A stretch of DNA of 64,000 bases from Bradyrhizobium liaoningense (GTDB taxonomy: Bacteria > Pseudomonadota > Alphaproteobacteria > Rhizobiales > Xanthobacteraceae), in NCBI RefSeq assembly GCF_018130825.1, contig NZ_JAFCJS010000007.1:62001-126000 (forward strand), read 5' to 3'. Below are positions 1 to 8,693 of this stretch, piece after piece. The notes beneath the pieces were generated by a model that was not told where the DNA came from, ran no database searches, and saw nothing but the letters and a program-made list of their open reading frames with translations. Every line of letters starts with the position of its first letter. The stretch's first letter is position 1. Position numbers and translations under genes: made by a program.

Positions 1-1
1 T

Positions 2-1198
2 CCCGGCCTGAAGGGCGGCGGCCGTGGCCGCGTCGTGCAGGGCCAGGGCTCCGGCTTCTTCATCTCGGCTGACGGCTTTGCCGTGACCAACAACCACGTG
101 GTCGACGGCGCCGACAAGGTCGAGGTCACCACCGATGATGGCAAGACCTACACCGCCAAGGTGATCGGTACCGACCAGCGCACTGACCTCGCGCTGATCA
201 AGGTCGAGGGCAGCTCCAATTTCCCGTTCGCCAAGCTTGCCGACGCCAAGCCGCGGATCGGCGACTGGGTGCTCGCGGTCGGCAATCCCTTTGGTCTCGG
301 CGGCACTGTCACCGCCGGCATCGTCTCGGCCAGCGGCCGCGACATCGGCAACGGCCCGTATGACGATTTCATCCAGATCGACGCGCCCGTGAACAAGGGC
401 AATTCCGGCGGTCCGGCCTTCGACACCAACGGCGAAGTCATGGGCGTCAACACCGCGATCTACTCGCCCTCCGGCGGCAGCGTCGGCATCGCGTTCTCGA
501 TTCCGGCCAACACCGTCAAGAGCGTAGTGGCCCAGCTCAAGGACAAGGGCTCGGTCAGCCGCGGCTGGATCGGCGTGCAGATTCAGCCCGTCACGTCCGA
601 CATCGCCGACAGCCTCGGCATGAAGAAGGCCGAAGGCGCGCTGGTGGCGGAGCCGCAGGCGAACGGTCCGGCGGCGAAGGCCGGCATCGAATCCGGCGAC
701 GTGATCACCGCGGTCAACGGTGAATCCGTCAAGGACGCCCGCGAGCTCGCCCGCACCATTGGCGGTATGGCGCCCGGCGCGACCGTGAAGCTCAACGTGC
801 TGCACAAGGGCCAGGACAAGGTCGTGAATCTCACCCTCGGCCAGCTGCCGAACACCGTCGAGGCCAAGGCCGACCTCGACAAGGACAGCGGCAAGGGTGC
901 GAACAAGGGCACCGACGTGCCGAAGCTCGGCATGACCGTTGCGCCCGCGAATTCCGTGGCCGGCGCCGGCAAGGAAGGCGTCGTGGTCACCGAAGTGGAT
1001 CCGAAGAGCGCCGCGGCCGAACGCGGCTTCAAGGAAGGCGACGTGATTCTCGAGGTCGGCGGCAAGAGCGTGGCCACCGCCGGTGAAGTCCGCGACGCCA
1101 TCAACGCGGCGCGGACCGACAACAAGAACAGCGTCCTGATGCGCGTGAAGAGCGGCGGCCAGTCGCGCTTCGTCGCGATCCCCCTCGCCAAGGGGTAA
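2..1198 (+). CDS. DegP/HtrA-family periplasmic serine protease, 5' end outside window
   Basis: Trypsin-like protease followed by two PDZ domains, the layout of periplasmic DegP/DegQ proteins that degrade or refold damaged envelope proteins. The open frame enters from the left edge, so the start and signal peptide are missing. The catalytic triad is visible: His in TNNHVV (codon at 95), Asp in RTDLAL (codon at 185) and Ser in GNSGGP (codon at 404). The PDZ domains cover roughly 560-850 and 930-1190. It precedes a two-component system in the same direction and ends before a hairpin with a T run, so it is probably its own transcription unit. The family assignment is secure; the exact paralogue is not. 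Confidence 0.93.
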   Translation, partial: PGLKGGGRGRVVQGQGSGFFISADGFAVTNNHVVDGADKVEVTTDDGKTYTAKVIGTDQRTDLALIKVEGSSNFPFAKLADAKPRIGDWVLAVGNPFGLGGTVTAGIVSASGRDIGNGPYDDFIQIDAPVNKGNSGGPAFDTNGEVMGVNTAIYSPSGGSVGIAFSIPANTVKSVVAQLKDKGSVSRGWIGVQIQPVTSDIADSLGMKKAEGALVAEPQANGPAAKAGIESGDVITAVNGESVKDARELARTIGGMAPGATVKLNVLHKGQDKVVNLTLGQLPNTVEAKADLDKDSGKGANKGTDVPKLGMTVAPANSVAGAGKEGVVVTEVDPKSAAAERGFKEGDVILEVGGKSVATAGEVRDAINAARTDNKNSVLMRVKSGGQSRFVAIPLAKG

Positions 1199-1346
1199 GC
1201 CTCAGGAGGCCCAGGAAACCAAGGAATGAAGGGTGTCGTCGGCATCAGTCGCCCCCGCCGCCGGCGCCCTTCGGGGGAGCAGCGTAAACTTCGCTTCCCC
1301 AGCCTACCTTCCGGTGGAATTACGCCCCCCTCCGTCGGAAGGCATA

Positions 1347-1385
1347 GGGCGGTGAGGTCCCCCCAGCTTCACCGCCCGCCTTTTT
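1347..1385 (+). terminator. Rho-independent terminator after the protease gene
   Basis: Inverted repeat GGGCGGTGA (1347-1355) and TCACCGCCC (1369-1377), followed by GCC and five T. It lies in the 281-nt gap between the protease and the response regulator. Confidence 0.65.
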
Positions 1386-1479
1386 CTCGCTTCGACACTC
1401 TCCCGCTCGGCTTGCATGCGATTGCAGCTCGCGCCATGTTTAGAGAAGGTTGACCTCCTTGACCGCCGCCGAACGCACG

Positions 1480-2160
1480 ATGCGCCTCCTCATCATTGAA
1501 GACGATCGCGAATCCGCCGACTACCTCGTGAAGGCGTTCCGCGAGGTCGGACACATTGCCGACCACGCCGCGGACGGCGAGGAAGGCCTCGCCATGGCCG
1601 AGAACGGCGACTATGACGTTCTGGTGGTCGACCGCATGCTGCCCAAGCGCGACGGCCTGTCGCTGATCGGTGCGCTACGCGACAAGGACAACGCGACGCC
1701 GGTGCTGATCCTTTCCGCGCTCGGACAGGTCGACGACCGCATCAAGGGCCTGCGCGCCGGCGGCGACGACTATCTGCCAAAACCCTATTCCTTCGCCGAG
1801 CTGCTCGCCCGGGTCGAGGTGCTGTCGCGCCGCCGCGGCGGCCCCGCCGAGGACACGCTCTATCGCGTCGGCGATCTCGAGCTCGACCGTCTCTCCCATC
1901 GCGTCGCCCGCGGCAAGGACGAGCTGACGCTGCAGCCGCGCGAATTCCGCCTGCTCGAATACCTCATGAAGCATGCCGGCCAGGTGGTGACCCGCACGAT
2001 GCTCCTGGAGAACGTCTGGGACTATCATTTCGATCCGCAGACCAACGTGATCGACGTGCACATTTCGCGGCTGCGCTCCAAAATCGACAAGGGTTTCGAT
2101 CGGCCGCTGCTGCACACGATCCGCGGCGCCGGGTACATGATCCGGGACGGCATTCGGTAG
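1480..2160 (+). CDS. OmpR/PhoB-family response regulator
   Basis: DNA-binding response regulator of 226 aa: receiver domain (about 1-115) with acidic residues E7, D8, D9 and phospho-acceptor D51 (VVDRMLP), then a winged-helix Trans_reg_C domain ending RGAGYMIRDGIR. ATG 1480 is chosen because the receiver fold begins there; in-frame TTG codons at 1450 and 1459 would add up to ten residues without support. The cognate kinase is almost certainly the gene at 4059. In related genomes the two genes normally overlap, but here about 1.9 kb separates them, and the last 23 nt of this gene recur at the start of the kinase gene (see findings). Its target genes cannot be read from sequence. Confidence 0.93.
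   Translation: MRLLIIEDDRESADYLVKAFREVGHIADHAADGEEGLAMAENGDYDVLVVDRMLPKRDGLSLIGALRDKDNATPVLILSALGQVDDRIKGLRAGGDDYLPKPYSFAELLARVEVLSRRRGGPAEDTLYRVGDLELDRLSHRVARGKDELTLQPREFRLLEYLMKHAGQVVTRTMLLENVWDYHFDPQTNVIDVHISRLRSKIDKGFDRPLLHTIRGAGYMIRDGIR
2137..2159 (+). repeat. Left copy of a 23-bp direct repeat flanking the insert
   Basis: This segment, from ATGATCCGGG to CATTCGGTA, matches 4052-4074 with one mismatch (G/T at the ninth position). It is the 3' end of the response regulator gene. The right copy overlaps the GTG start of the kinase gene. The two copies bracket the DUF1254 gene. Confidence 0.9.
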
Positions 2161-2212
2161 AGACGCCGGCGCCTCCAAGGTCCTCCAACTGGACCTTGCC
2201 GCGTCGGCGTCT
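2161..2212. terminator. Long hairpin between convergent genes, probable bidirectional terminator
   Basis: Nested inverted repeats: AGACGCCG (2161-2168) pairs with CGGCGTCT (2205-2212), and AAGGTCC (2177-2183) pairs with GGACCTT (2191-2197), with 8- and 7-nt internal loops. It begins immediately after the response regulator stop and ends 4 nt before the stop of the convergent DUF1254 gene. There is no strong T run, so the terminator role is inferred. Confidence 0.5.
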
Positions 2213-2216
2213 ATCG

Positions 2217-3647
2217 TCACTTCCGGCCAACGGTGTCACTATCGATCCGGTTGATGGCCGGGGGATTCCACACGCCTGTCAGCGCGTCCGACTTCGGCGC
2301 ATAGAGACGCATGGTGAGGTTGAACGGACCTTTGGGTGCGGGTAGCCAGTTGGCTTCGCGATCGCTGCCGGGATTTTCATTCTGGAAATAGAGCGTCAGC
2401 GAGCCGTCGGCGTCGCGCTTGAACGGCATCCAGCTGCTTACCGCAAAGCGATTGACTGGATTGGCGACCTGGAAGCCTTCGTTGTCATACAGGGTGATCG
2501 ACCAGAATGCATCGACCGGTGGCAGTCCGTCTTTGGCAAAGCGGATGATGTATTTGTTTGCGCCCTCGAGCGGCTTGCCGTTTTCATCGCCAACGCTACC
2601 CGGGTAGATCGCATCCTCCGGCAGATTGGCACCGAGTCCGACTTGGGCGACGATCGCGCGCTTCAAATAATAGGTCCCGTAAACGCCCATCGTGTCTGTG
2701 TTCATGGACCAGTTGTTTGCGACGCGCGCCAATGTCGGGACTTTCCATGCCATCAGCTTTTGCGCCTGCGCCGGCGCGCCGTCGATGGCTTTCCGTACCG
2801 TTGCGTCAACCTTGGCTATGTCGAAGCTCTTGCCCTGCTCGAAACCGATCCGCTTCATGCGCGCGAGGATCGGCTCATCGGTGATGTGTGGCGGGTTGAT
2901 CTTGAGCAACTCCGCGGCATAAGCGAAGAACTTATCCCCCGCCATCGTGTCGACTTGCGTCTTCGGCGGCGTTTTGACGTCGACGCTGGGATCGATGGTT
3001 TGTGTAACGGCGACCGGGGGCTTGCCCCATCCAGACAGCGGCGTGATCTTGTAGCCCTTCTGCACCTCGTGAACTGCGGCATAGTCGGCGGGTCCATCGG
3101 TCTTGGTGCGACCGATGACCCAGACATGGGGCGTCGGCGCATTGATGCGCGTGAAGCCCGCCGGCACGTCTCCATTCCAGCCCGGCGGCACGACCAGGAA
3201 ATTGGCCGCTTTGGTGCCTGTCGTGCGCATTCCCGGCGATGCAAACACATCGGACCACATGTCGAGCATCGGCAGCAGGTAATAGCGGCCACCGGTATCA
3301 GGAACCGAAACGACCATGGGCTCCTGCGTCAGGTCCAGCCAGGCGCTCGAATACAACGTGTCGAAATTGGGCCGTACCACTGCCCTCATGTCCGCGGTCG
3401 GGTAGGCCTGGATATTGTCGAACGTGTTGGGCGGGCCGCCCATTCCGCCGGTTTTGGGATCGGAATTGATGAGCTGCTTGCGTGTCACGTCCATCGTCAC
3501 GAGCGGATAGAAATAGACATACGCTTCCGCGGCGATGACCTGTGCCTCGTCGGCAGAAATTGATTGAGCCGCGCTCGGCACCGATGTCGGGACCATGAAA
3601 ATCAGGCCCGACAAGACCGCAGCCAGCGATGACAAATGCTTCGTCAT
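2217..3647 (-). CDS. Secreted DUF1254/DUF1214 domain protein
   Basis: Exported 476-aa protein. ATG 3647 is chosen because AGGAGGAAG lies just upstream and a signal peptide follows (MTKHLSSLAAVLSG..., cleavage near SAAQS). The N-terminal part (EAYVYFYPLVTMDVTRKQ) is DUF1254-like and the C-terminal part (FWSITLYDNEGFQVANPVNRF) is DUF1214-like, which is the usual two-domain arrangement. The biochemical role of the family is not established. The gene runs against its neighbours, splits a two-component pair, and looks slightly less GC-rich than them. Together with the flanking 23-bp repeats this suggests acquisition as an inserted cassette. Confidence 0.88.
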   Translation of the reverse strand: MTKHLSSLAAVLSGLIFMVPTSVPSAAQSISADEAQVIAAEAYVYFYPLVTMDVTRKQLINSDPKTGGMGGPPNTFDNIQAYPTADMRAVVRPNFDTLYSSAWLDLTQEPMVVSVPDTGGRYYLLPMLDMWSDVFASPGMRTTGTKAANFLVVPPGWNGDVPAGFTRINAPTPHVWVIGRTKTDGPADYAAVHEVQKGYKITPLSGWGKPPVAVTQTIDPSVDVKTPPKTQVDTMAGDKFFAYAAELLKINPPHITDEPILARMKRIGFEQGKSFDIAKVDATVRKAIDGAPAQAQKLMAWKVPTLARVANNWSMNTDTMGVYGTYYLKRAIVAQVGLGANLPEDAIYPGSVGDENGKPLEGANKYIIRFAKDGLPPVDAFWSITLYDNEGFQVANPVNRFAVSSWMPFKRDADGSLTLYFQNENPGSDREANWLPAPKGPFNLTMRLYAPKSDALTGVWNPPAINRIDSDTVGRK

Positions 3648-4058
3648 GATCTTCCTCCTGGTTACCCCTGCAGTGGCGAGCAATTGCTTTCCTGCGGCGG
3701 AATATGTTCCCCATTTCCTTCAAGGACGGAGAAGGGACAGTGGACGAGCCAGCCAAGAAGCGAAGCGCCGCGGTCTGGTTGATCTACATCAATGGACGCC
3801 CGCGAGGGGTCAAAAACGGGGATCAAGCAATCCGCCGTCCCAAGGTCGGCTCCAGCTCCGAAAGCAGACCCAGGCAGCCCGCGAGATTGCACAGAATTAA
3901 GTAGAGAGGGGCCCCTTCTGCCTTTATCATGACAAGACGGTGCGGTTCGCGATAGCTCGATAAGGCATTGTGGCCGCTTGCCAAAAGGACCACCCCCTGA
4001 GAGGACGGCAAGGAAAATGGTTTTGAATTTACCGTTCTGCCAGTGCCGTAAATGATCC
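3648..4058. other. Gap between DUF1254 gene and histidine kinase
   Basis: No convincing gene. An open frame at 3704-3904 (66 codons, plus strand) lacks a ribosome binding site and is not recognised. The promoter of the DUF1254 gene must lie at the left of this stretch. The right end holds the second copy of the 23-bp repeat. I see no inverted repeats or integrase remnants. Confidence 0.5.
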
Positions 4059-4074
4059 GTGACGGCATTCGGTA
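4052..4074 (+). repeat. Right copy of the 23-bp direct repeat
   Basis: Matches 2137-2159 with one mismatch. In the regulator's frame this copy would still encode MIRDGIR followed by TAA (4073-4075). In the other frame it carries the kinase start GTG 4059, so it looks like the original regulator/kinase overlap. Confidence 0.9.
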
Positions 4075-5519
4075 AACTCGTCCGCACCACGGCGTTCCGG
4101 CTGACGCTGGTCTATCTGCTGCTGTTCGCGATGTTCGCGGCCTCGCTGCTTGGCTATTTCGCCTGGAATACGCGGCGGCTGATCACCGAGGAAATCACGC
4201 AGACGGTGAATGCCGAGACCTCGGAGATCAACGAGATCTATGATCGCCGCGGCTTGGTCGGCCTCGTGCGAACGATCGAGTACCGCGCGCTGCGTCCGGG
4301 CGCCAACCTCTATCTCGTGACCACGCCGACCGGGCAGGCGATCGCCGGCAATGTCGGCTCGCTCGCGCCCGGCGTGATGGCCACGCGCGGCTGGACCGAG
4401 ACCGCCTACCGGCGGATCGAGGACGCCGATGACCGCGATCATCGCGCACTGGTGCGCGTCACCGAGCTCGAGAACGGCTTCCGGCTTCTGATCGGCCGCG
4501 ACCTTGCGGAGCGGCGGCGCCTGTTCGGCATCGTCGCCAAGGCGGCACAATGGTCGATCCTGATCGTCGTCGTGCTCGGCCTCGGCGGCGGCATCTTCGT
4601 CGCGCGCAGGGTGCTCCGGCGCATCGACGCGATGACCGGCACCGCGCAGCGCATCATGACCGGCGATCTCAGCGGACGTCTGCCCGTGGGGCGCAGCGGC
4701 GACGAGCTCGACCGCCTCGCGGAAAACCTCAACGCCATGCTGGAGCGGATCGAGGCGCTGATGGCGGGGCTGAAGGAAGTCTCCGACAACATCGCCCACG
4801 ATCTCAAGACGCCGCTGACGCGCTTGCGCAACCGCGCCGAGGAGGCGCTGGCGAAATCGGGCTGCGAGGCCGATTACCGTGCGGCACTGGAGCGGACCAT
4901 CGAGGAATCCGACGGGCTGATCCGCACCTTCAACGCATTGCTGATGATCGCGCGGGCCGAGTCCGGGCAGGCGCGCGGCAACATGGATGATTTCGACGCC
5001 GCGGAGGTCGCGGGCGGCATCCACGAGCTCTACGAGCCGCTGGCCGAGGACGACGGCATGACCTTGAAGGTCAAGGCCGATCCGACGCCGGTTCACGGCA
5101 ACCGCGAGCTGATCAGCCAGGCGCTCGCCAATCTTGTCGAGAATGCCATCAAATATGGCAAGCCGGTCGCGCAGGCCGGCGGAACCGTCGTCAGCATGGA
5201 CGCGCGGCAGATCACCATCGAGGCGAAGCGCGAGGGCGATCAGGTGCTGCTCAGCGTCGCCGATCGTGGCCCCGGCATTCCCGAAGCCGACCGCAAACAT
5301 GCCGTCGAACGATTCGTCCGGCTGGAGGCGAGCCGCACGCTACCGGGCTCCGGGCTCGGCCTCAGCCTCGCCTCGGCTGTTGCGACGCTGCATGGCGGAG
5401 AATTGCGACTGGGCGATGCCCATCCGGGCCTCGTCGCCACGCTGGTGCTGCCGGCGCGCACGGGCGCGGGCGACAGGGTTGCTCCGCCAATACCGGATGT
5501 GCCACAGAAGGTGGCATGA
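4059..5519 (+). CDS. Two-component sensor histidine kinase
   Basis: Membrane histidine kinase of 486 aa, partner of the regulator at 1480. Order: TM helix about 12-34, short periplasmic sensor region, TM helix about 165-187, HAMP linker (ARRVLRRIDAMT onward), HisKA with the phospho-accepting His in NIAHDLKTPLTR, then HATPase_c with N box (LANLVENAIKYG), G1 (DRGPGIPEAD) and G2 (GSGLGLSLA). The start is GTG 4059, inside the duplicated 23 bp. No Shine-Dalgarno sequence is visible upstream now, so translation that was once coupled to the regulator may be weakened. The stop overlaps glnE by ATGA (5516-5519). Confidence 0.92.
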   Translation: MTAFGKLVRTTAFRLTLVYLLLFAMFAASLLGYFAWNTRRLITEEITQTVNAETSEINEIYDRRGLVGLVRTIEYRALRPGANLYLVTTPTGQAIAGNVGSLAPGVMATRGWTETAYRRIEDADDRDHRALVRVTELENGFRLLIGRDLAERRRLFGIVAKAAQWSILIVVVLGLGGGIFVARRVLRRIDAMTGTAQRIMTGDLSGRLPVGRSGDELDRLAENLNAMLERIEALMAGLKEVSDNIAHDLKTPLTRLRNRAEEALAKSGCEADYRAALERTIEESDGLIRTFNALLMIARAESGQARGNMDDFDAAEVAGGIHELYEPLAEDDGMTLKVKADPTPVHGNRELISQALANLVENAIKYGKPVAQAGGTVVSMDARQITIEAKREGDQVLLSVADRGPGIPEADRKHAVERFVRLEASRTLPGSGLGLSLASAVATLHGGELRLGDAHPGLVATLVLPARTGAGDRVAPPIPDVPQKVA

Positions 5520-8503
5520 ACCACTCCGCGCCGGGAAACGCGGACAAGCATGGTGAGAGTCTGGCCGCACGCTTCGCGGAGGCTCCCCATATTGTCGCTT
5601 CCACAACCGACGAACGCCGTCTTGAAAACTGGCTGGCCGAGCTCGAGCCGGCACAATCGGCCCGTCTCGGAGCGTTGCTGGTTCATCCCTTCGCCCGGAA
5701 TATCCTGGCCGGCATCGCGGAATTCTCGCCCTATCTGTTCGATCTGGTGCGCGCCGATGCGCTGCGCCTGATCCGGCTGCTCGAATGCGATCCGGATGCG
5801 CATCTTGCTGCATTGATCGCTGAGGCAAGGGGCGCGGTGTTCGCGGCATCCGACGAGGCCGAGGTGATGCGGCTGCTTCGCCGCATGAAGGCCGAGGCCG
5901 CGCTGCTGACCGCGCTGTGCGACATCGGCGGCGTCTGGCCGGTGATGCAAGTGACGGCGGCGCTCACCGACGTCGCGGTCTCCTCGGTGCAGGCGGCGCT
6001 GCAGTATCAGCTGCGGCAGGAAGCCGCACGTGGAAAGATCCTGCCGCCCAATCCGGAGGCACCGGAAGAGGGCTGCGGCCTGATTGTGCTCGCGATGGGC
6101 AAGATGGGGGCGGGCGAGCTGAACTATTCCAGCGACATCGATCTCATCGTGTTTTTCGATCCCGATGCGACGACGCTCGCGCCCGACATCGAACCGCAGC
6201 CGTTCTTCGTCCGCGTAACGCAGGGCATGGCGCGCATCCTGCAGCAGCGCACCTATGACGGCTACGTCTTCCGCGTCGATCTGCGCCTGCGGCCCGATCC
6301 GTCCTCGACGCAGGTGGCGATCTCGCGCGACGCGGCGCTGAATTACTACGAGCGGGAAGGGCGCACCTGGGAGCGCGCCGCGATGATCAAGGCGCGCGCC
6401 TGTGCCGGCGATGCCAGGGCAGGCGAGGCGCTGCTCGCCGAGATCGCGCCGTTCGTCTGGCGCAAGCACCTCGACTTTGCCGCGCTTGCCGATGTCCACG
6501 ACATGAAGCGGCAGATGCAGACCTATCGCGGCCAGAGCGAGGTCGCGGTCGAGGGCCACAACGTCAAGGTCGGCCGCGGCGGCATTCGCGAGATCGAGTT
6601 CTTCGCGCAGACCCAGCAGCTGATCGCCGGTGGCCGCCATCCGCAATTGCGGGTGCGGCCGACGCACAGGGCGCTCGACGTGCTCGCGACCAGCAACTGG
6701 ATCACCTTTGACGCGCGTGATGAGCTGACCACGGCGTACGAGTTCCTGCGCCGGGTCGAGCACCGCCTCCAGATGGTCGCCGACGAGCAGACCCATGCGC
6801 TGCCCGACGACAAAGAGGCGGTCGAGCGCTTTGCCCGCTTCTTCGGTTATCCCGATCGCGAGGCGTTTGCGCGCGACCTGCTGCGGCAGCTCGAGATCGT
6901 CCAGGGCCACTACGAAAAACTGTTCGAGGGCGATGATCCGACCGGCACGGCCAAGCTGCCGGCCCTGGACTACAGTGCGGGTCCCGATGACCCGCGCCTG
7001 CTCCAGCATCTGTCGACGCTCGGATTCAAGAAGCCCGCCGCCGTCGCGCAAACGTTGCGCGACTGGATCACCGGCGACTATCGCGTCTTCCGCAATGAGG
7101 CGACGCGCAGCGCCTTCATCGAATTCGTGCCGGCCCTGATCGACGGCCTCGCACATGCCGAGGAGCCGGATCGCGCCGTCGTGGCGTTCGATCATTTCCT
7201 CGGGGCGCTGCAGCGCGGCGGCCGGCTGATCACGCTGCTCGGCCAGAACCGCGATCTCGTCGCGCTGGTGGCGCTGGTGCTGGGCGCAGCGCCCAGGCTC
7301 GGCGAGATGCTGGCGCGGCAGCCGCAACTGATGGACGGCCTGATCGATCCACGCTTCTTCGGCGCGATGCCCGACCGGCAGGAATTGTCGGGGCGGTTAG
7401 CTGCGACCGTGCAGGACGCCGCCTCCTACGAGGAGTTCCTCGATCGCCTGCGCCTGTTCGGGCAGGAGAGCCTGTTCCTGATCGGCACGCGTATCCTGTC
7501 CGGCACCGTCTCGGCGCAGCAGGCGAGCACGGCCTTTGCCGATGTCGCCGAAGGTATCGTCCACACCGTGCATGGTCTCGTCGCCGACCGCTTCGCCGCC
7601 CAGCACGGCCGGATCAAGGGGCAGGAGACCGCGATCATCGCGATGGGCCGGCTCGGCAGCCGCGAGATGACGGCCTCGTCCGATCTCGACCTGATCCTGC
7701 TCTACGATTTCGACAGCGAGAACCCGGACTCCGATGGGCCGAAATCGCTGCAGGGCGCGCATTATTTCGCCCGCTTCACCCAGCGCCTGATCAGCGCCTT
7801 CACGACGCGCACCAATTACGGCGTGCTCTACGAGATCGACATGCGGCTGCGCCCGTCGGGGCGCGCCGGGCCGGTGGCGTCGAGTCTTGCCTCCTTCGCG
7901 GACTACCAGGCCAACGAGGCCTGGACCTGGGAGCACATGGCGCTGACGCGCGCGCGCGTGGTGTCGGCGTCGCCTGAGTTCCGGGAACGCATCGAGCGCG
8001 TCATCCGCGATGTCCTGACCCGCCGCCGCGATCACGCGATCATCGCCAACGACGTCGCCGACATGCGCGGCGCGATCGGCCAGGAGAAGGGCGAGACCGA
8101 CTATTGGGATCTCAAATATGCCGCCGGCGGCATGATCGACATCGACTTCATCGCGCAATATCTCCAGCTCGTGCATGCCCACGACAAGCCCGAGATACTC
8201 GACGTCAGCACGATGCAGGTGCTGGACAATGCCTGCAGGCTCGGCGTGCTCGGACAATCGGAGACCGAGATCCTGCGCGCGGCGGCGCGGCTCTATCACG
8301 ATCTGACGCAGATCCTGCGGCTCTGCGTCAGCGACCGCTTCAAGCCGGAAACCGCCGGCACCGATCTGCAGCGCGTCATGGCGCGCGCCGGCGATGCGCC
8401 GGACTTTTCCTCGCTGGAGGCGCGTGTGAAGGAAACCCAGAGCGAGGTGCGGCGCGTGTTCAGGGCGCTGCTGGAAGGGACGCCGTCAGCTTCAGCGCGG
8501 TGA
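5516..8503 (+). CDS. glnE: Bifunctional glutamine synthetase adenylyltransferase/adenylyl-removing enzyme
   Basis: GlnE, 995 aa, adenylylates and deadenylylates glutamine synthetase in response to PII, controlling ammonium assimilation. Two nucleotidyltransferase domains are visible: the N-terminal removing domain with GELNYSSDIDLIVFF (about 199-214) and the C-terminal transferase domain with TASSDLDLILLYDFD (about 718-732). Each is followed by its GlnD-type linker (e.g. GGIREIEFFAQ, GGMIDIDFIAQ). Length matches alphaproteobacterial GlnE. The ATG overlaps the kinase stop by 4 nt, so the two are probably co-transcribed. Its 3' end overlaps the convergent fdsD by 44 nt. Confidence 0.97.
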   Translation: MNHSAPGNADKHGESLAARFAEAPHIVASTTDERRLENWLAELEPAQSARLGALLVHPFARNILAGIAEFSPYLFDLVRADALRLIRLLECDPDAHLAALIAEARGAVFAASDEAEVMRLLRRMKAEAALLTALCDIGGVWPVMQVTAALTDVAVSSVQAALQYQLRQEAARGKILPPNPEAPEEGCGLIVLAMGKMGAGELNYSSDIDLIVFFDPDATTLAPDIEPQPFFVRVTQGMARILQQRTYDGYVFRVDLRLRPDPSSTQVAISRDAALNYYEREGRTWERAAMIKARACAGDARAGEALLAEIAPFVWRKHLDFAALADVHDMKRQMQTYRGQSEVAVEGHNVKVGRGGIREIEFFAQTQQLIAGGRHPQLRVRPTHRALDVLATSNWITFDARDELTTAYEFLRRVEHRLQMVADEQTHALPDDKEAVERFARFFGYPDREAFARDLLRQLEIVQGHYEKLFEGDDPTGTAKLPALDYSAGPDDPRLLQHLSTLGFKKPAAVAQTLRDWITGDYRVFRNEATRSAFIEFVPALIDGLAHAEEPDRAVVAFDHFLGALQRGGRLITLLGQNRDLVALVALVLGAAPRLGEMLARQPQLMDGLIDPRFFGAMPDRQELSGRLAATVQDAASYEEFLDRLRLFGQESLFLIGTRILSGTVSAQQASTAFADVAEGIVHTVHGLVADRFAAQHGRIKGQETAIIAMGRLGSREMTASSDLDLILLYDFDSENPDSDGPKSLQGAHYFARFTQRLISAFTTRTNYGVLYEIDMRLRPSGRAGPVASSLASFADYQANEAWTWEHMALTRARVVSASPEFRERIERVIRDVLTRRRDHAIIANDVADMRGAIGQEKGETDYWDLKYAAGGMIDIDFIAQYLQLVHAHDKPEILDVSTMQVLDNACRLGVLGQSETEILRAAARLYHDLTQILRLCVSDRFKPETAGTDLQRVMARAGDAPDFSSLEARVKETQSEVRRVFRALLEGTPSASAR

Positions 8504-8693
8504 GGGCTTCGCGCACGTTCGGCTCCAGGCCCGCGCCGCCGGCATCGAGATGGGCGAAGATCGCGCGCTTCATCCGGGGATCCCAGAACTTCTTGATGTG
8601 CTCGGCGATCCCCGGCACGGCCTTGTCATGGCCCTGGCTCTGGAAGAACTTGCCGATCTGGTTGGCCATGTAGATCAGGCGGTCAGGCGACAT
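8460..8693 (-). CDS. fdsD: Formate dehydrogenase delta subunit
   Basis: Small cytoplasmic protein of 77 aa (MSPDRLIYMANQIGKFFQSQ...) matching the FdsD family, the last gene of NAD-dependent formate dehydrogenase operons. It is an accessory or small subunit of the FdsGBA complex, needed for a functional enzyme in related bacteria. The start at 8693 overlaps the fdhD stop by 11 nt, indicating translational coupling. The 3' 44 nt run antisense to the end of glnE, so the two convergent genes share coding DNA. Confidence 0.92.
   Translation of the reverse strand: MSPDRLIYMANQIGKFFQSQGHDKAVPGIAEHIKKFWDPRMKRAIFAHLDAGGAGLEPNVREALTALKLTASLPAAP

Noticed and set aside
1226..1453. 75-codon frame between protease and response regulator
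   Set aside because: No ribosome binding site, crosses the terminator, Arg/Pro-rich nonsense composition.
3704..3904. 66-codon plus-strand frame upstream of the histidine kinase
   Set aside because: No ribosome binding site and no recognisable sequence; noted only as gap content.
2137..4074. Insertion sequence with target-site duplication
   Set aside because: No transposase or terminal inverted repeats; the 23-bp repeat is longer than typical IS duplications. Kept instead as an unexplained cassette insertion.
5240..7327. 695-codon minus-strand frame opposite glnE
   Set aside because: glnE is complete with both active-site motifs; the antisense frame has no features.
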